From positions 3,908,060 to 3,972,059 of the forward strand of contig NZ_KB889967.1 of the NCBI RefSeq assembly GCF_000372885.1: a stretch of DNA of 64,000 nucleotides, read 5' to 3'. The notes under the pieces are model-generated. The model had not been told where the DNA came from, made no database searches, and worked only from the letters and a program-made list of their open reading frames with translations. Every line of letters begins with the position of its first letter. Position 1 is the first letter of the stretch. The translations under genes were made by a program, and so were the position numbers. The DNA is from Methyloversatilis thermotolerans (GTDB lineage: Bacteria; Pseudomonadota; Gammaproteobacteria; Burkholderiales; Rhodocyclaceae). Below are positions 42,119 to 62,430 of the stretch, piece after piece.

Positions 42119-42827
42119 TGTGAGTGAAGCCAGAGTGCACTTCGTGACCGGCACCGATACCGGCATAGGCAAGACCTTGGTGTCATGTGCGCTGGTCCAT
42201 GCGCTGCGCGCACGCGGCGTCGCCGCGGTCGGCATGAAGCCGGTGGCGTCGGGTGCGGAGCAGGTTGATGGGCGATGGGTCAACGAGGATGCGGAGGCGC
42301 TGGCCCGAGCGAGCGGGCTTGCGGCACCGACAAGCCGGACCAATCCCTATCTGTTCGCGGCACCCCTGGCGCCGCACGTCGCTGCGGCGCGCGAAGGGCG
42401 GTCCATCGATCGCGGCGTGATTGTCGACGCACTCACCGGCCTGCGTCGCACGGCACGGCACGTGATCGTCGAGGGGGTCGGTGGCTTTGTCGTTCCGCTC
42501 GGCGACGACTGGACGACCGCCGATCTCGCCCGCGACATGGGGGCGTCGGTCATCCTCGTCGTCGGGCTGCGCCTGGGGTGCATCAATCACGCCCTGCTTT
42601 CCGCCGAAGCCATTCGGGCGCGCGGGCTTGAACTTGCCGGATGGGTGGCCAACTGCCAGCCGGAGGGCATGCTGGAACAGGATGCAACCATCGATGCGCT
42701 GAAAGTTCGCCTCATGGCGCCGATTCTTGGCATAATCCCGCGGCTGTCCGGCGCCGACTACGTTTCGGCGTCCGAAGCGCTGGACATCCGGCCGTTGCTG
42801 GCTTCGAACGCGGTGAATCTTTCGTGA
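42108..42827 (+). CDS. bioD: Dethiobiotin synthetase
   Basis: A 239-residue ATP-dependent enzyme forming the ureido ring of dethiobiotin from DAPA and CO2. The P-loop GTDTGIGKTLVSCAL is near residue 14, MKPVASGA near 41, and EGVGGFVVPLGDD near 122. Three starts are possible: ATG 42093, ATG 42108 and GTG 42120. GAGGG at 42097-42101 fits ATG 42108, while GGAGAG fits the GTG. I use 42108, which overlaps bioC by 11 nt. It ends the operon; a strong tRNA promoter begins 18 nt later. Confidence 0.94.
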   Translation: MESDVSEARVHFVTGTDTGIGKTLVSCALVHALRARGVAAVGMKPVASGAEQVDGRWVNEDAEALARASGLAAPTSRTNPYLFAAPLAPHVAAAREGRSIDRGVIVDALTGLRRTARHVIVEGVGGFVVPLGDDWTTADLARDMGASVILVVGLRLGCINHALLSAEAIRARGLELAGWVANCQPEGMLEQDATIDALKVRLMAPILGIIPRLSGADYVSASEALDIRPLLASNAVNLS

Positions 42828-42844
42828 AAGGTTTGCTGCGGTGT

Positions 42845-42873
42845 TTGACAGCACGACAAACCCTCACCATAAT
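42845..42873 (+). promoter_or_regulatory. Strong sigma70 promoter of the tRNA-tuf operon
   Basis: TTGACA (42845-42850), a 17-nt spacer, and CATAAT (42868-42873). The stretch after the -10 (CGCGGG) is GC-rich, as in stringently controlled tRNA/rRNA promoters. The predicted start is near 42880, 14 nt before the tRNA-Tyr 5' end. Confidence 0.85.
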
Positions 42874-42893
42874 CGCGGGTTTCGCTGGTCGCC

Positions 42894-42978
<85 letters not shown>

Positions 42979-43081
42979 CTGTTTTCATGGTGGGTGTTCG
43001 GCGAAAAGAGAAGTGCCCGGCAGTTTCACCGCTTGCGGATGGTCGCAGCTTGGCAGCAGCGGTGTGGTTGGGAGCGGTTTG

Positions 43082-43155
43082 GCGGGAGTAGTTCAATGGT
43101 AGAACCTTAGCCTTCCAAGCTAATGACGCGGGTTCGATTCCCGTCTCCCGCTCCA
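43082..43155 (+). tRNA. glyT: tRNA-Gly (anticodon TCC)
   Basis: A 74-nt tRNA with encoded CCA. Acceptor GCGGGAG (43082-43088) pairs with CTCCCGC (43145-43151), with anticodon TCC at 43114-43116. T-arm GGGTTCGATTCCC is standard. 103 nt after tRNA-Tyr. Confidence 0.97.
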
Positions 43156-43190
43156 CATCCGGTGGTGTGCCGGAGTTGAGAAGTTTCTGT

Positions 43191-43265
43191 GCCCATGTAG
43201 CTCAGTGGCAGAGCACTCCCTTGGTAAGGGAGAGGTCGGCAGTTCAATCCTGCCCATGGGCACCA
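43191..43265 (+). tRNA. thrT: tRNA-Thr (anticodon GGT)
   Basis: A 75-nt tRNA with encoded CCA. Acceptor GCCCATG (43191-43197) pairs with CATGGGC (43255-43261). The anticodon stem CTCCC/GGGAG encloses TTGGTAA, giving anticodon GGT at 43223-43225. It is 91 nt upstream of tuf. Confidence 0.97.
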
Positions 43266-43356
43266 TGATTTTTTTGCGTGCGGCATCCTGGTGACAACTG
43301 AGGGTGTCAGTCGATGTTTGACGCAGATCTCTATCAAGCAACCAAGGTGATCGAAG

Positions 43357-44547
<1,191 letters not shown>

Positions 44548-44558
44548 GCAGCAACAAG

Positions 44559-44580
44559 CCGGGTCGCGTGTGCGGCCCGG
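44559..44580 (+). terminator. Stem-loop after the first tuf gene
   Basis: CCGGGTCGC-GTGT-GCGGCCCGG forms a 9-bp stem with one G-U pair, followed by TTGGCGTTTT. It lies between tuf and tRNA-Trp. It could partly terminate or serve as an RNA-processing site. Confidence 0.6.
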
Positions 44581-44592
44581 TTGGCGTTTTGC

Positions 44593-44668
44593 AGGGGCAT
44601 AGCTCAATTGGCAGAGCGTCGGTCTCCAAAACCGAAGGTTGGGGGTTCGATTCCCTCTGCCCCTGCCA
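44593..44668 (+). tRNA. trpT: tRNA-Trp (anticodon CCA)
   Basis: A 76-nt tRNA with encoded CCA. Acceptor AGGGGCA (44593-44599) pairs with TGCCCCT (44658-44664); anticodon CCA is at 44626-44628. It sits between tuf and secE, a conserved betaproteobacterial arrangement. Confidence 0.97.
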
Positions 44669-44723
44669 CTCCGGTCGCCAAGCCGGATAACTTTCCGGAG
44701 TGCGTGCGCACTTCCCGTTATTC

Positions 44724-45077
44724 ATGACCGACCAGCTGAAGTTTGCGCTGGCCATCGCCCTCCTGGTTGCGGGCGTGGCCGGCTTTTACGTTCTTTCCGA
44801 CCAGATCATGGCGGTGCGGGTGTTGTCCGTGCTCGCTGGTCTGGCGGCAGGTGGTGCGGTGGCCTGGTTCACCGAACCGGGGCGCCGCTTCATCGTATTT
44901 GCGAACGAGTCAGTCGCCGAAGCGAAGAAGGTGGCCTGGCCAAGTCGCAAGGAAACGCTACAGACGACGGCCATCGTGTTTGGCTTCGTTGTGGTCATGG
45001 CCGTGTTCCTCTGGGTCACGGACAAAAGTCTGGAAGTGGTTTTGTACGACTGGATTCTGGGCTGGAAGAAATCATGA
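44724..45077 (+). CDS. secE: Preprotein translocase subunit SecE
   Basis: A 117-residue SecYEG subunit. It has three predicted TM helices (about residues 8-26, 30-46, 85-108), longer than minimal SecE but like E. coli. The conserved cytoplasmic stretch [19 protein letters not shown] precedes the last helix. ATG at 44724 (MTDQLKF) is preferred over an in-frame GTG at 44700 for which the SD would be misplaced. It overlaps nusG by 4 nt. Confidence 0.95.
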   Translation: MTDQLKFALAIALLVAGVAGFYVLSDQIMAVRVLSVLAGLAAGGAVAWFTEPGRRFIVFANESVAEAKKVAWPSRKETLQTTAIVFGFVVVMAVFLWVTDKSLEVVLYDWILGWKKS

Positions 45078-45607
45078 GCAAACGTTGGTACGTCGTGCAC
45101 GCCTATTCCGGCTTCGAGAAGTCGGTGCAGCGCGCGTTGACCGAGCGTATTGCGCGTTCGGGCATGCAGGACAAGTTCGGCCAGATCCTGGTGCCGGTCG
45201 AGGAAGTGATCGAAATGCGCGGCGGCCAGAAGGCGGTATCCGAGCGCAAGTTCTTCCCCGGCTATGTGCTGGTGAAATGCGACATGACCGACGAGGTCTG
45301 GCACCTCGTCAAGAGCACGCCCAAGGTCACCGGTTTCGTCGGCGGTTCCGCCAACAAGCCGACGCCGATTTCCGACAAGGAAGTCGACAAGATCATGCAG
45401 CAGATGCAGGAAGGGGTTGAAAAGCCCCGTCCCAAGGTGCTGTTCGAGGTGGGTGAAATGGTGCGTGTCAAGGACGGCCCGTTCACCGATTTCAATGGCA
45501 CCGTCGAAAGCGTCAATTACGAGAAGAGCCGGCTGCATGTTTCAGTGACCATCTTCGGTCGCGCGACGCCGGTCGAACTCGAGTTCTCGCAGGTCGAGAA
45601 GGTTTGA
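45074..45607 (+). CDS. nusG: Transcription elongation/termination factor NusG
   Basis: A 177-residue factor that binds RNA polymerase and Rho or S10. The NGN domain starts [31 protein letters not shown] is in the middle, and the C-terminal KOW domain has [19 protein letters not shown]. Starts with ATG in an ATGA overlap with secE. Translation is coupled to secE, and the pair precedes the ribosomal stalk operons. Confidence 0.97.
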   Translation: MSKRWYVVHAYSGFEKSVQRALTERIARSGMQDKFGQILVPVEEVIEMRGGQKAVSERKFFPGYVLVKCDMTDEVWHLVKSTPKVTGFVGGSANKPTPISDKEVDKIMQQMQEGVEKPRPKVLFEVGEMVRVKDGPFTDFNGTVESVNYEKSRLHVSVTIFGRATPVELEFSQVEKV

Positions 45608-45715
45608 CCTGATCACGCAGTTTCTGGCGATGCCTCACGGTATCGCCAAAGGTGCGCGGCGACATCGTTCAGGTGTTGTCGCGCGATCGTTTCCGGCGCC
45701 GTGGCGCCGGATGAG

Positions 45716-45748
45716 GAGTGGAAGCCCTGAGCTTCCACGCTAACACTC
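45716..45748 (+). promoter_or_regulatory. Candidate L1-binding leader site upstream of rplK
   Basis: GAGU (45716-45719) pairs with ACUC (45745-45748), and the inner stem GGAAGC (45720-45725) pairs with GCUUCC (45731-45736). This leaves a large one-sided internal loop (45737-45744), the shape of the L1 site in 23S rRNA and in rplK leaders. The rplK ATG is 16 nt further. L1 autocontrol of rplKA is well established in E. coli; the match here is by structure, not tested. Confidence 0.45.
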
Positions 45749-45763
45749 GCAACTGGAGTCATC

Positions 45764-46195
45764 ATGGCGAAGAAAATCGTCGGCTACATCAAGCTGCAAG
45801 TGCCGGCCGGCAAGGCGAACCCGTCGCCTCCGATCGGTCCCGCGCTGGGTCAGCGCGGCCTGAACATCATGGAATTCTGCAAGGCGTTCAACGCCAAGAC
45901 TCAGGGCATGGAGCCCGGTCTGCCGATTCCGGTCGTGATCACCGCCTACGCGGACAAGTCCTTCACCTTCGAAATGAAGTCGCCTCCGGCGACCATTCTG
46001 CTGAAGAAGGCTGCAGGCATCACCAAGGGTTCGCCCAAGCCCCATACCGACAAGGTCGGCAAGGTGACCCGCGCCCAGCTGGAAGAGATCGTCAAGACCA
46101 AGAATGCCGATCTGACCGCGGCTGATCTTGACGCGGCCGTCCGCACGATCGCGGGTTCGGCGCGCAGCATGGGCATTACGGTGGAGGGTCTCTGA
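45764..46195 (+). CDS. rplK: 50S ribosomal protein L11
   Basis: A 143-residue protein of the GTPase-associated centre. N-terminal [20 protein letters not shown] followed by [17 protein letters not shown] and the C-terminal RNA-binding domain ending [13 protein letters not shown] match L11 throughout. It starts 156 nt after nusG with SD CTGGAG; rplA follows after 2 nt. Likely autoregulated by L1. Confidence 0.98.
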   Translation: MAKKIVGYIKLQVPAGKANPSPPIGPALGQRGLNIMEFCKAFNAKTQGMEPGLPIPVVITAYADKSFTFEMKSPPATILLKKAAGITKGSPKPHTDKVGKVTRAQLEEIVKTKNADLTAADLDAAVRTIAGSARSMGITVEGL

Positions 46196-46197
46196 TC

Positions 46198-46890
46198 ATG
46201 GCAAAGCTGTCCAAGCGTATCCAGGCGCTGCGCGCCAAGGTCGATCGCACCAAGTCGTATCCGCTGAACGAGGCGCTTGCCCTGGTCAAGGAAACCGCCA
46301 GCGCCAAGTTCGACGAGTCCGTGGATGTGGCCGTGAATCTGGGCATCGACGCCAAGAAGTCGGATCAACTCGTTCGTGGGTCGGTCGTGCTGCCGGCAGG
46401 TACCGGCAAGTCCGTTCGGGTTGCTGTTTTCGCGCAGGGTGCCAAGGCTGAAGAAGCCAAGGCGGCCGGAGCGGACGTCGTCGGATTCGACGATCTCGCC
46501 GCGCAGGTGAAGGAAGGCAATCTGAACTTCGACGTGGCGATCGCCACGCCCGATGCCATGCGTGTGGTCGGTGCCCTGGGTCAGATCCTGGGCCCGCGCG
46601 GCCTCATGCCCAACCCCAAGGTGGGTACGGTGACGATGGACGTGGCGACCGCGGTCAAGAACGCCAAGGCCGGTCAGGTCCAGTACCGTACCGACAAGGG
46701 CGGCATCGTCCAATGCACCATCGGTCGTGCCTCGTTCTCGCCGGAGCAACTCGAGACCAACATCAAGGCCTTGATCGAAGCGCTGAACAAGGCGCGCCCG
46801 GCTGCCGCCAAGGGTGTGTATCTGCGCAAGATTTCGGTCACCACGACGATGGGCGTGGGTATCCGGGTCGATCAGGCAACGGTGCAGTGA
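46198..46890 (+). CDS. rplA: 50S ribosomal protein L1
   Basis: A 230-residue two-domain protein of the L1 stalk and translational repressor of rplKA. It begins [20 protein letters not shown], and has the [19 protein letters not shown] and [15 protein letters not shown] signatures near residues 45 and 133. Its stop is followed by a perfect 20-nt palindrome at 46895-46914. Confidence 0.98.
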   Translation: MAKLSKRIQALRAKVDRTKSYPLNEALALVKETASAKFDESVDVAVNLGIDAKKSDQLVRGSVVLPAGTGKSVRVAVFAQGAKAEEAKAAGADVVGFDDLAAQVKEGNLNFDVAIATPDAMRVVGALGQILGPRGLMPNPKVGTVTMDVATAVKNAKAGQVQYRTDKGGIVQCTIGRASFSPEQLETNIKALIEALNKARPAAAKGVYLRKISVTTTMGVGIRVDQATVQ

Positions 46891-47159
46891 TTCTGCGTCC
46901 GGCATGCCGGACGCGTAGCAACAGGACTTTGGGCCGTCGCGGCCAGTATGGCGCGACGGGTTGTCAAAGACCGCAGGTGCCCGCAAGGGTCTAATGGTTG
47001 GCAAGAAGTGTTGCCGCAACCGCCTGCGCAGATGGCGTTACCCGACACAGGACGGATGGTGTCCGCAAGGACGTTTTCTCTCCTGAATACGGTCGCCGCA
47101 AGTGGTTGATCCGGAAGGCAGCAGTGCCGGATGGACGACTGTAATCATGGGAGTAGACC
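46891..47159 (+). promoter_or_regulatory. rplJ leader region with L10-type regulatory structure expected
   Basis: 269 nt without a gene separate rplA from rplJ. It opens with a perfect palindrome, GCGTCCGGCATGCCGGACGC (46895-46914), which can form a hairpin after rplA. The rest is GC-rich and could fold extensively, as the L10(L12)4-binding leader does in E. coli. I cannot assign its helices by eye. No obvious sigma70 promoter found. Confidence 0.5.
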
Positions 47160-47690
47160 TTGGCACTCAATCTCGATCAGAAGAAGGAAGTGGTTGCCGA
47201 AGTGTCCGCCGAAGTTGCGGGCGCCCAGGTAATCGTGATCGCCGAGAACAAAGGTCTGGAAGTGGGCGATGTAACCCGCTTGCGTGCCCAGGCCCGCGCA
47301 CAGGGCGTGTACCTCCGTGTTCTGAAGAACACGCTGGCACGTCGTGCTGTGTCGGGTACCCCTTTCGAGGGGTTGGCGAAGGAAATGACCGGTCCGCTGA
47401 TGTACGGCATGTCTGCCGATCCGGTGGCGGCCGCAAAGGTCGTTCATGACTTCGCCAAGGGTAACGACAAGCTGGTGATTCGCGGTGGCGCGCTGGCCAA
47501 CTACGTCATGGACGCCGAAGGCGTCAAGGCGCTGGCCTCCATGCCGAGCCGCGAACAGCTGCTCGCCACCCTTCTGGGCACGATGCAGGCGCCGATCGCC
47601 AAGTTCGTGCAGACGCTCAACGAAGTGCCGGGCAAGTTCGTCCGCACCGTTGCCGCGCTGCGCGACGAACGCGAAAAGCAGTCCGCCTAA
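47160..47690 (+). CDS. rplJ: 50S ribosomal protein L10
   Basis: A 176-residue protein forming the base of the L7/L12 stalk. It starts with TTG ([20 protein letters not shown]), 7 nt after GGGAG, and TTG is an uncommon start for such an abundant protein. Central [18 protein letters not shown] and [16 protein letters not shown] fit the family; the C-terminus provides L12-binding helices. The long leader suggests L10-mediated translational control; the weak start codon could help. Confidence 0.96.
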   Translation: MALNLDQKKEVVAEVSAEVAGAQVIVIAENKGLEVGDVTRLRAQARAQGVYLRVLKNTLARRAVSGTPFEGLAKEMTGPLMYGMSADPVAAAKVVHDFAKGNDKLVIRGGALANYVMDAEGVKALASMPSREQLLATLLGTMQAPIAKFVQTLNEVPGKFVRTVAALRDEREKQSA

Positions 47691-47766
47691 GTTCTCTGCA
47701 TCACCTGCAGATCAAGCAAACCATCCGCGCGTACCCCTGTGTCGCGCTTGAATCAGGAGTTTAGAA

Positions 47767-48147
47767 ATGGCTGTTAGCAAGGAAGAAATCCTCGACGCGA
47801 TCTCGGCGATGTCGGTTCTCGAACTGTCGCAACTGATCAAGGACATGGAAGAGAAGTTCGGCGTGTCGGCTGCTGCCGCTGTTGCCGTGGCTGCCCCTGC
47901 CGCTGCCGGCGCCGCCGCTCCGGCCGCCGAAGAGAAGACCGAATTCACCGTCGTTCTGGCTGCTGCCGGCGAGAAGAAGGTTGAAGTCATCAAGGTCGTG
48001 CGCGCGGCTACCGGCCTGGGTCTGAAGGAAGCCAAGGACCTGGTCGACGGCGCTCCGAAGCCGGTCAAGGAAGGCATTGCCAAGGCCGACGCCGAAGCAC
48101 TGAAGAAGCAGCTGGAAGAAGCCGGCGCCAAGGTCGAACTGAAGTAA
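47767..48147 (+). CDS. rplL: 50S ribosomal protein L7/L12
   Basis: A 126-residue stalk protein. The N-terminal dimerisation domain ([20 protein letters not shown]) is followed by an Ala/Pro-rich hinge ([19 protein letters not shown]), and the C-terminal factor-binding domain includes [20 protein letters not shown]. Ends near a strong hairpin at 48164-48195 that may attenuate read-through into rpoB. Confidence 0.98.
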   Translation: MAVSKEEILDAISAMSVLELSQLIKDMEEKFGVSAAAAVAVAAPAAAGAAAPAAEEKTEFTVVLAAAGEKKVEVIKVVRAATGLGLKEAKDLVDGAPKPVKEGIAKADAEALKKQLEEAGAKVELK

Positions 48148-48163
48148 TTCGACTCCGGTGCTG

Positions 48164-48205
48164 CGGGAGTGCGTGCTTGCGGGCACGCGCTCCCGTTGTC
48201 GTTTT
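48164..48205 (+). terminator. Attenuator-like hairpin between rplL and rpoB
   Basis: CGGGAGTGCGTGC-TTGCGG-GCACGCGCTCCCG forms a 13-bp stem with one G-U pair, followed by TTGTCGTTTT. In E. coli the rplL-rpoB gap holds an attenuator that lets a fraction of polymerases through, and this hairpin sits in the same place. Confidence 0.75.
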
Positions 48206-48476
48206 GGCGTCATTCGGGCGTCCAGGAAAATGCGGCACCAATCCGCCTTTTCCTTGTCTTCCGAAGTGATCACGGAAGACCGTCACCGGTCGAGCGAAGG
48301 TCCCGCCTCGGGTGTTCCGCCCGCGCCTTCGCTGTCTGCCAGGGGTTGGTAGGGGCCAACCGCCGGTCACGAAGTCCTGATCGCGCAGTTTCGATCGCAT
48401 CCGCGGTGAAACACCGTCCGCGCCGGGTGGCGCGGATCCGTTTCCCCGGCCATCGCACTCTTAGTCCGGAGATTTC
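48206..48476. other. Gene-free leader of rpoB
   Basis: Together with the attenuator-like hairpin this makes a 329-nt gap between rplL and rpoB. I see no gene or convincing promoter; GATCACG-like short inverted repeats and GC-rich stems could fold but have no clear signature. The rpoB ATG has GGAG nearby at 48468-48471. Confidence 0.6.
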
Positions 48477-52553
<4,077 letters not shown>

Positions 52554-52610
52554 GACTGGGCGCGACCGCGTCCCGCCTAGCCCCTAGCCACTAGCCCCAA
52601 AGGAGTTGCC

Positions 52611-56817
<4,207 letters not shown>

Positions 56818-56894
56818 GTCAGCAGGGCGGCATCCGCTGCCTTGCATTGATTGCAGTCGGGTCAGGCCCCTTGACATGATGCCATGGCATGGGG

Positions 56895-56924
56895 TTGACC
56901 CTCTTATTTTCATGTGCCTATAAT
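56895..56924 (+). promoter_or_regulatory. Promoter of the str operon (rpsL-rpsG-fusA-tuf)
   Basis: TTGACC (56895-56900), an 18-nt spacer, and TATAAT (56919-56924), a near-consensus sigma70 promoter in the 215-nt gap between rpoC and rpsL. A predicted 5' leader of about 100 nt contains GC-rich stretches that may fold, and the rest of the gap (56818-56894) shows nothing clear. Confidence 0.85.
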
Positions 56925-57032
56925 CCGGCCTCTTTGTGGGTCCGCCAACCGTAGCGGGCCCGAGGCGAACGAGTCACGGAGGCGGGCCACACTGGATGGG
57001 CTACGCCTCCGGTACTTTTGGAATCTCGAAAA

Positions 57033-57410
57033 ATGCCAACCATCAATCAGCTTGTACGCAAGCCGCGCACTTCGCCGGTAAGCAAATCCAAGGTGCCGGC
57101 TCTGGAAGCCTGCCCCCAGAAGCGTGGTGTCTGCACCCGCGTCTATACCACGACCCCGAAGAAGCCGAACTCGGCGCTGCGAAAAGTCGCCAAGGTGCGT
57201 CTGACCAACGGTTTTGAGGTCATTTCCTATATCGGCGGGGAGGGTCACAACCTGCAGGAGCACTCTGTTGTGCTCATCCGGGGTGGTCGCGTAAAGGATC
57301 TTCCGGGTGTCCGTTACCACATTGTGCGTGGTTCGCTTGACCTGCAAGGCGTCAAGGATCGCAAGCAGGCCCGTTCGAAGTACGGCGCCAAGCGTCCGAA
57401 GAAAGCCTAA
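57033..57410 (+). CDS. rpsL: 30S ribosomal protein S12
   Basis: A 125-residue decoding-centre protein. [12 protein letters not shown], the [16 protein letters not shown] block with wild-type Lys43, and [13 protein letters not shown] are conserved; so a streptomycin-sensitive S12 is predicted. The ATG lies 108 nt after the promoter -10. First gene of the str operon. Confidence 0.98.
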   Translation: MPTINQLVRKPRTSPVSKSKVPALEACPQKRGVCTRVYTTTPKKPNSALRKVAKVRLTNGFEVISYIGGEGHNLQEHSVVLIRGGRVKDLPGVRYHIVRGSLDLQGVKDRKQARSKYGAKRPKKA

Positions 57411-57436
57411 CAAGCCACAGATTGAAGGGGTAGAAA

Positions 57437-57907
57437 ATGCCGCGTCGTCGCGAAGTTCCCAAACGGGACATCCTGCCGGACCCGAAGTTCGGAAGTGTCG
57501 AGTTGTCCAAGTTCGTCAATGTGCTCATGTCTGCCGGCAAGAAGTCGGTGGCCGAGCGCATCATCTATGGCGCCTTTGATCAGATCAAGACCAAGAGCGG
57601 CAAGGATCCGCTCGAGGTTTTCTCCCAGGCCATCAACAACGTGAAGCCTGTTGTTGAGGTGAAGAGTCGTCGCGTCGGTGGTGCGAACTACCAGGTGCCG
57701 GTTGAGGTTCGTCCGGCTCGTCGCATGGCGTTGTCGATGCGCTGGCTGCGCGAAGCTGCGCGCAAGCGTTCGGAGAAGTCGATGGGGCTGCGTCTGGCGG
57801 CGGAGTTGATGGAGGCCGCCGAGGGTCGGGGTGCTGCCATGAAGAAGCGCGACGAAGTGCATCGCATGGCGGATGCCAACAAGGCGTTCTCGCACTTCCG
57901 CTTCTGA
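57437..57907 (+). CDS. rpsG: 30S ribosomal protein S7
   Basis: A 156-residue primary rRNA-binding protein. N-terminal [20 protein letters not shown], the [10 protein letters not shown] and [19 protein letters not shown] blocks and the C-terminal AHxxxA-type tail ([13 protein letters not shown]) are typical. SD AAGGGG precedes the ATG. In E. coli S7 autoregulates the operon. Confidence 0.98.
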   Translation: MPRRREVPKRDILPDPKFGSVELSKFVNVLMSAGKKSVAERIIYGAFDQIKTKSGKDPLEVFSQAINNVKPVVEVKSRRVGGANYQVPVEVRPARRMALSMRWLREAARKRSEKSMGLRLAAELMEAAEGRGAAMKKRDEVHRMADANKAFSHFRF

Positions 57908-57972
57908 TCCGAATTTTCGCTTAATTGACTGGCCGCCACTTGTGGCGGCCTCTTGTTTCAAAGGACTGTATC

Positions 57973-60066
57973 GTGGCACGCAAGACACCGATCGAGCGCT
58001 ACCGGAACATCGGCATTTCGGCTCACATCGACGCCGGCAAGACGACGACGACCGAGCGGATTCTTTACTACACCGGCGTCAATCACAAGCTGGGCGAAGT
58101 GCATGATGGCGCGGCCACGACAGACTGGATGGAGCAGGAGCAGGAGCGTGGCATCACCATCACCTCCGCTGCCGTGACCACTTTCTGGAAGGGCATGGGC
58201 AGCAATTTCCCGGAGCATCGCATCAACATCATCGATACTCCGGGTCACGTCGATTTCACGATCGAAGTCGAGCGCTCGATGCGTGTGCTCGATGGCGCGT
58301 GCATGGTTTATTGCGCGGTGGGTGGTGTGCAGCCGCAGTCGGAAACCGTCTGGCGTCAGGCCAACAAGTACGGTGTGCCCCGTCTTGCCTTCGTAAACAA
58401 GATGGATCGCACCGGTGCGAATTTCTTCAAGGTCTACGAGCAGCTGAAGACACGCCTGAGTGCGAATCCGGTTCCCGTGGTCATCCCCATTGGTGCGGAA
58501 GAGAACTTCAAGGGTGTGGTCGATCTGATCAAGATGAAGGCCATCATCTGGGACGATGCGTCTCAAGGCATCAAGTTCGCCTATGAGGATATTCCTTCCG
58601 AGTTGCAGGCTACCGCCAATGAATGGCGCGAAAAGATGGTTGAGGCTGCCGCCGAGTCCGGCGAAGAGATGATGAACAAGTATCTCGAAAGCGGTGAGCT
58701 GTCCGAGGCCGAGATCATCCAGGGCCTGCGTACGCGCACCATCGCTGGCGAGATACAGCCCATGTTGTGCGGCACTGCATTCAAGAACAAGGGCGTGCAG
58801 CGCATGCTGGATGCTGTCGTCGAGTTCCTGCCGTCGCCGGTTGATATTCCGCCGGTGAAGGGTTTGGGTGAGAACGAGGAGGCTGTCGAGCGCAAGGCGG
58901 CCGACGAAGAGAAGTTTTCCGCTCTCGCGTTCAAGCTCATGTCCGACAAGTATGTCGGTCAGCTCACTTTCATTCGCGTGTACTCGGGTGTGCTGAAGTC
59001 AGGTGACACTGTGTACAACCCGGTGAAGGGCAAGAAAGAGCGCATCGGGCGTCTTGTGCAGATGCATGCAAACGACCGTCAGGAAATCGAAGAGGTGCGT
59101 GCTGGCGACATCGCCGCAGCGATTGGTCTGCAGTCGGTCACGACCGGTGAAACGCTGTGCGATCCGGATGCGGAAGTCACGCTGGAGCGTATGGAATTCC
59201 CGGAGCCGGTGATTCACGTTGCCGTCGAGCCGAAGACCAAGGGCGATCAGGAAAAGATGGGTCTGGCGCTCGGTCGTCTGGCGCAGGAAGATCCGTCGTT
59301 CCGCGTGCGCACCGATGAAGAGTCCGGTCAGACGGTGATCTCCGGTATGGGCGAACTGCACCTCGAGATCATCGTGGATCGCATGAAGCGAGAGTTCGGT
59401 GTCGAGGCGAACGTCGGTGCCCCGCAGGTCGCCTATCGTGAAGCGGTGCGCAAGGCAGTTGAGCAGGAAGGCAAGTTCGTCAAGCAGTCCGGCGGTCGCG
59501 GTCAATACGGCCATGTCTGGATCAAGCTCGAGCCGAACGAACCGGGCAAGGGTTACGAGTTCGTCGATGCGATCAAGGGCGGTACGGTGCCGCGCGAATT
59601 CATCCCGGCGGTCGATCGCGGTCTGCAGGAAACCTTGCCGAACGGCGTTCTCGCGGGGTTCCCGGTTGTCGATGTGAAGGTCACGCTGTTCGACGGCTCC
59701 TACCACGACGTCGACTCGAACGAAAACGCGTTCAAGATGGCAGCCTCGATGGCGTTCAAGGATGCGATGCGGAAGGCCAATCCGGTCTTGCTCGAACCCA
59801 TGATGGCCGTCGAGGTGGAGACGCCGGAAGACTACATGGGCAATGTCATGGGTGACCTGTCCGGTCGTCGCGGCATCGTTCAGGGCATGGAAGATCTGCC
59901 CGGCGGCATCAAGGCGATCAAGGCGGAGGTTCCGCTGGCGTCGATGTTCGGCTATTCGACGACGCTGCGCTCCCTCAGTCAGGGGCGTGCGACCTATTCG
60001 ATGGAATTCAAGCATTACGCGGAAGCGCCCAAGAACGTCGCTGACGCCATCATCAACAAGAAGTAA
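57973..60066 (+). CDS. fusA: Elongation factor G
   Basis: A 697-residue translocase GTPase. G1 [16 protein letters not shown]2/G3 with [16 protein letters not shown], and [10 protein letters not shown] at G4 are clear; domains II-V are complete to IINKK. GTG start with AAAGGA before it; an upstream in-frame ATG at 57925 would add a poorly conserved 16-residue lead. Follows rpsG by 65 nt. Confidence 0.98.
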   Translation: MARKTPIERYRNIGISAHIDAGKTTTTERILYYTGVNHKLGEVHDGAATTDWMEQEQERGITITSAAVTTFWKGMGSNFPEHRINIIDTPGHVDFTIEVERSMRVLDGACMVYCAVGGVQPQSETVWRQANKYGVPRLAFVNKMDRTGANFFKVYEQLKTRLSANPVPVVIPIGAEENFKGVVDLIKMKAIIWDDASQGIKFAYEDIPSELQATANEWREKMVEAAAESGEEMMNKYLESGELSEAEIIQGLRTRTIAGEIQPMLCGTAFKNKGVQRMLDAVVEFLPSPVDIPPVKGLGENEEAVERKAADEEKFSALAFKLMSDKYVGQLTFIRVYSGVLKSGDTVYNPVKGKKERIGRLVQMHANDRQEIEEVRAGDIAAAIGLQSVTTGETLCDPDAEVTLERMEFPEPVIHVAVEPKTKGDQEKMGLALGRLAQEDPSFRVRTDEESGQTVISGMGELHLEIIVDRMKREFGVEANVGAPQVAYREAVRKAVEQEGKFVKQSGGRGQYGHVWIKLEPNEPGKGYEFVDAIKGGTVPREFIPAVDRGLQETLPNGVLAGFPVVDVKVTLFDGSYHDVDSNENAFKMAASMAFKDAMRKANPVLLEPMMAVEVETPEDYMGNVMGDLSGRRGIVQGMEDLPGGIKAIKAEVPLASMFGYSTTLRSLSQGRATYSMEFKHYAEAPKNVADAIINKK

Positions 60067-60089
60067 TCGGTAATCAGTAGAGGCTAGAC

Positions 60090-61280
<1,191 letters not shown>

Positions 61281-61303
61281 GTAGTACACTCGACAGCTTT
61301 TGT

Positions 61304-61328
61304 GCCGGGCGGTGATGTGCCGTCCGGC
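61304..61328 (+). terminator. Stem-loop between tuf and rpsJ
   Basis: GCCGGGCGG-TGATGTG-CCGTCCGGC forms a 9-bp stem with one G-U pair, followed by TTTGCTCTTT. It is the natural boundary between the str and S10 operons and probably reduces read-through. No separate strong rpsJ promoter was found in the 30 nt that remain. Confidence 0.65.
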
Positions 61329-61357
61329 TTTGCTCTTTCGCTCTTTGGGAAAAAACG

Positions 61358-61669
61358 ATGCAAAGCCAGAAAATACGTATCCGTCTCAAGGCATTCGACT
61401 ATCGTCTGATCGACCAGTCGGCTCTCGAGATCGTGGATACCGCCAAGCGTACCGGTGCGGTCGTTCGTGGTCCCGTGCCGTTGCCGACCCGCATAGAGCG
61501 TTTCAACGTGCTGCGTTCGCCGCACGTGAACAAGAGTTCCCGAGACCAGTTTGAAATCCGTACCCATGTCAGGTTGATGGATATCATCGATCCGACCGAC
61601 AAGACGGTCGATGCGTTGATGAAGCTCGATCTGCCGGCAGGCGTGGATGTCGAAATCAAGCTCCAGTAG
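61358..61669 (+). CDS. rpsJ: 30S ribosomal protein S10
   Basis: A 103-residue protein. It starts [20 protein letters not shown], contains [20 protein letters not shown], and ends VDVEIKLQ, all S10 hallmarks. S10 also serves as NusE in antitermination. First gene of the S10 operon, 77 nt after tuf. Confidence 0.98.
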   Translation: MQSQKIRIRLKAFDYRLIDQSALEIVDTAKRTGAVVRGPVPLPTRIERFNVLRSPHVNKSSRDQFEIRTHVRLMDIIDPTDKTVDALMKLDLPAGVDVEIKLQ

Positions 61670-61778
61670 GGGCGGGTTGATCTTTTCCGGCGTTCTTTTT
61701 GTCGGGTAAGTGTCACCGGATGTCCGGTGGCTGTTGAAACGGATCCTGGTCAATCGCAACCGGGATGAGGAGAAAAAC

Positions 61779-62420
61779 ATGAGTCTAGGCCTTGTGGGTC
61801 GCAAGGTCGGCATGACGCGCATTTTCACCGATGACGGGCAAACCGTTCCGGTGACGGTCGTGGATGTGTCGAACAATCGCGTTACCCAGATCAAGACGGC
61901 CGACACCGATGGTTATACCTCGGTGCAGGTCGCTTTCGGCAAGCGGCGTGCTTCGCGCGTCAATAAGGCGGCGGCCGGTCACTACGCGAAGGCGGGAGTC
62001 GAGGCGGGTGAAGTTCTGCGCGAGTTTCGTGTCAGCGCCGATCAGCTGTCGCAGTTCAAGGCGGGTGATGTCATCAGCCCGGCGACGGTTTTCCAGGTGG
62101 GGCAAAAGGTCGATGTGACGGGTACGTCCATCGGCAAGGGCTTCGCTGGTGCCATCAAGCGGCACAACTTCTCGTCCAACCGTGCGTCGCACGGCAACTC
62201 GATTTCGCACAACTCTCCGGGTTCCATCGGTATGGCCCAGGATCCGGGTCGCGTGTTTCCGGGCAAGCGCATGGCGGGGCATCTTGGTGATGCCAGGCGC
62301 ACGCAGCAGGGGCTCGAGGTCGTGCGTATCGACGAGGCCCGTCAGCTGCTGCTCATCAAGGGCGCAATTCCGGGTTCCAAGGGCGGGGACGTGATCGTCC
62401 TGCCGGCGGTCAAGGGCTGA
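61779..62420 (+). CDS. rplC: 50S ribosomal protein L3
   Basis: A 213-residue assembly-initiator protein. [20 protein letters not shown], the Gln-methylated peptide region [20 protein letters not shown] (GQ.. equivalents) and [20 protein letters not shown] are conserved. The ATG at 61779 follows GATGAGGAG. Leader of about 110 nt after rpsJ may contain a weak hairpin; not resolved by eye. Confidence 0.97.
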   Translation: MSLGLVGRKVGMTRIFTDDGQTVPVTVVDVSNNRVTQIKTADTDGYTSVQVAFGKRRASRVNKAAAGHYAKAGVEAGEVLREFRVSADQLSQFKAGDVISPATVFQVGQKVDVTGTSIGKGFAGAIKRHNFSSNRASHGNSISHNSPGSIGMAQDPGRVFPGKRMAGHLGDARRTQQGLEVVRIDEARQLLLIKGAIPGSKGGDVIVLPAVKG

Positions 62421-62430
62421 GGAGAGCGCG

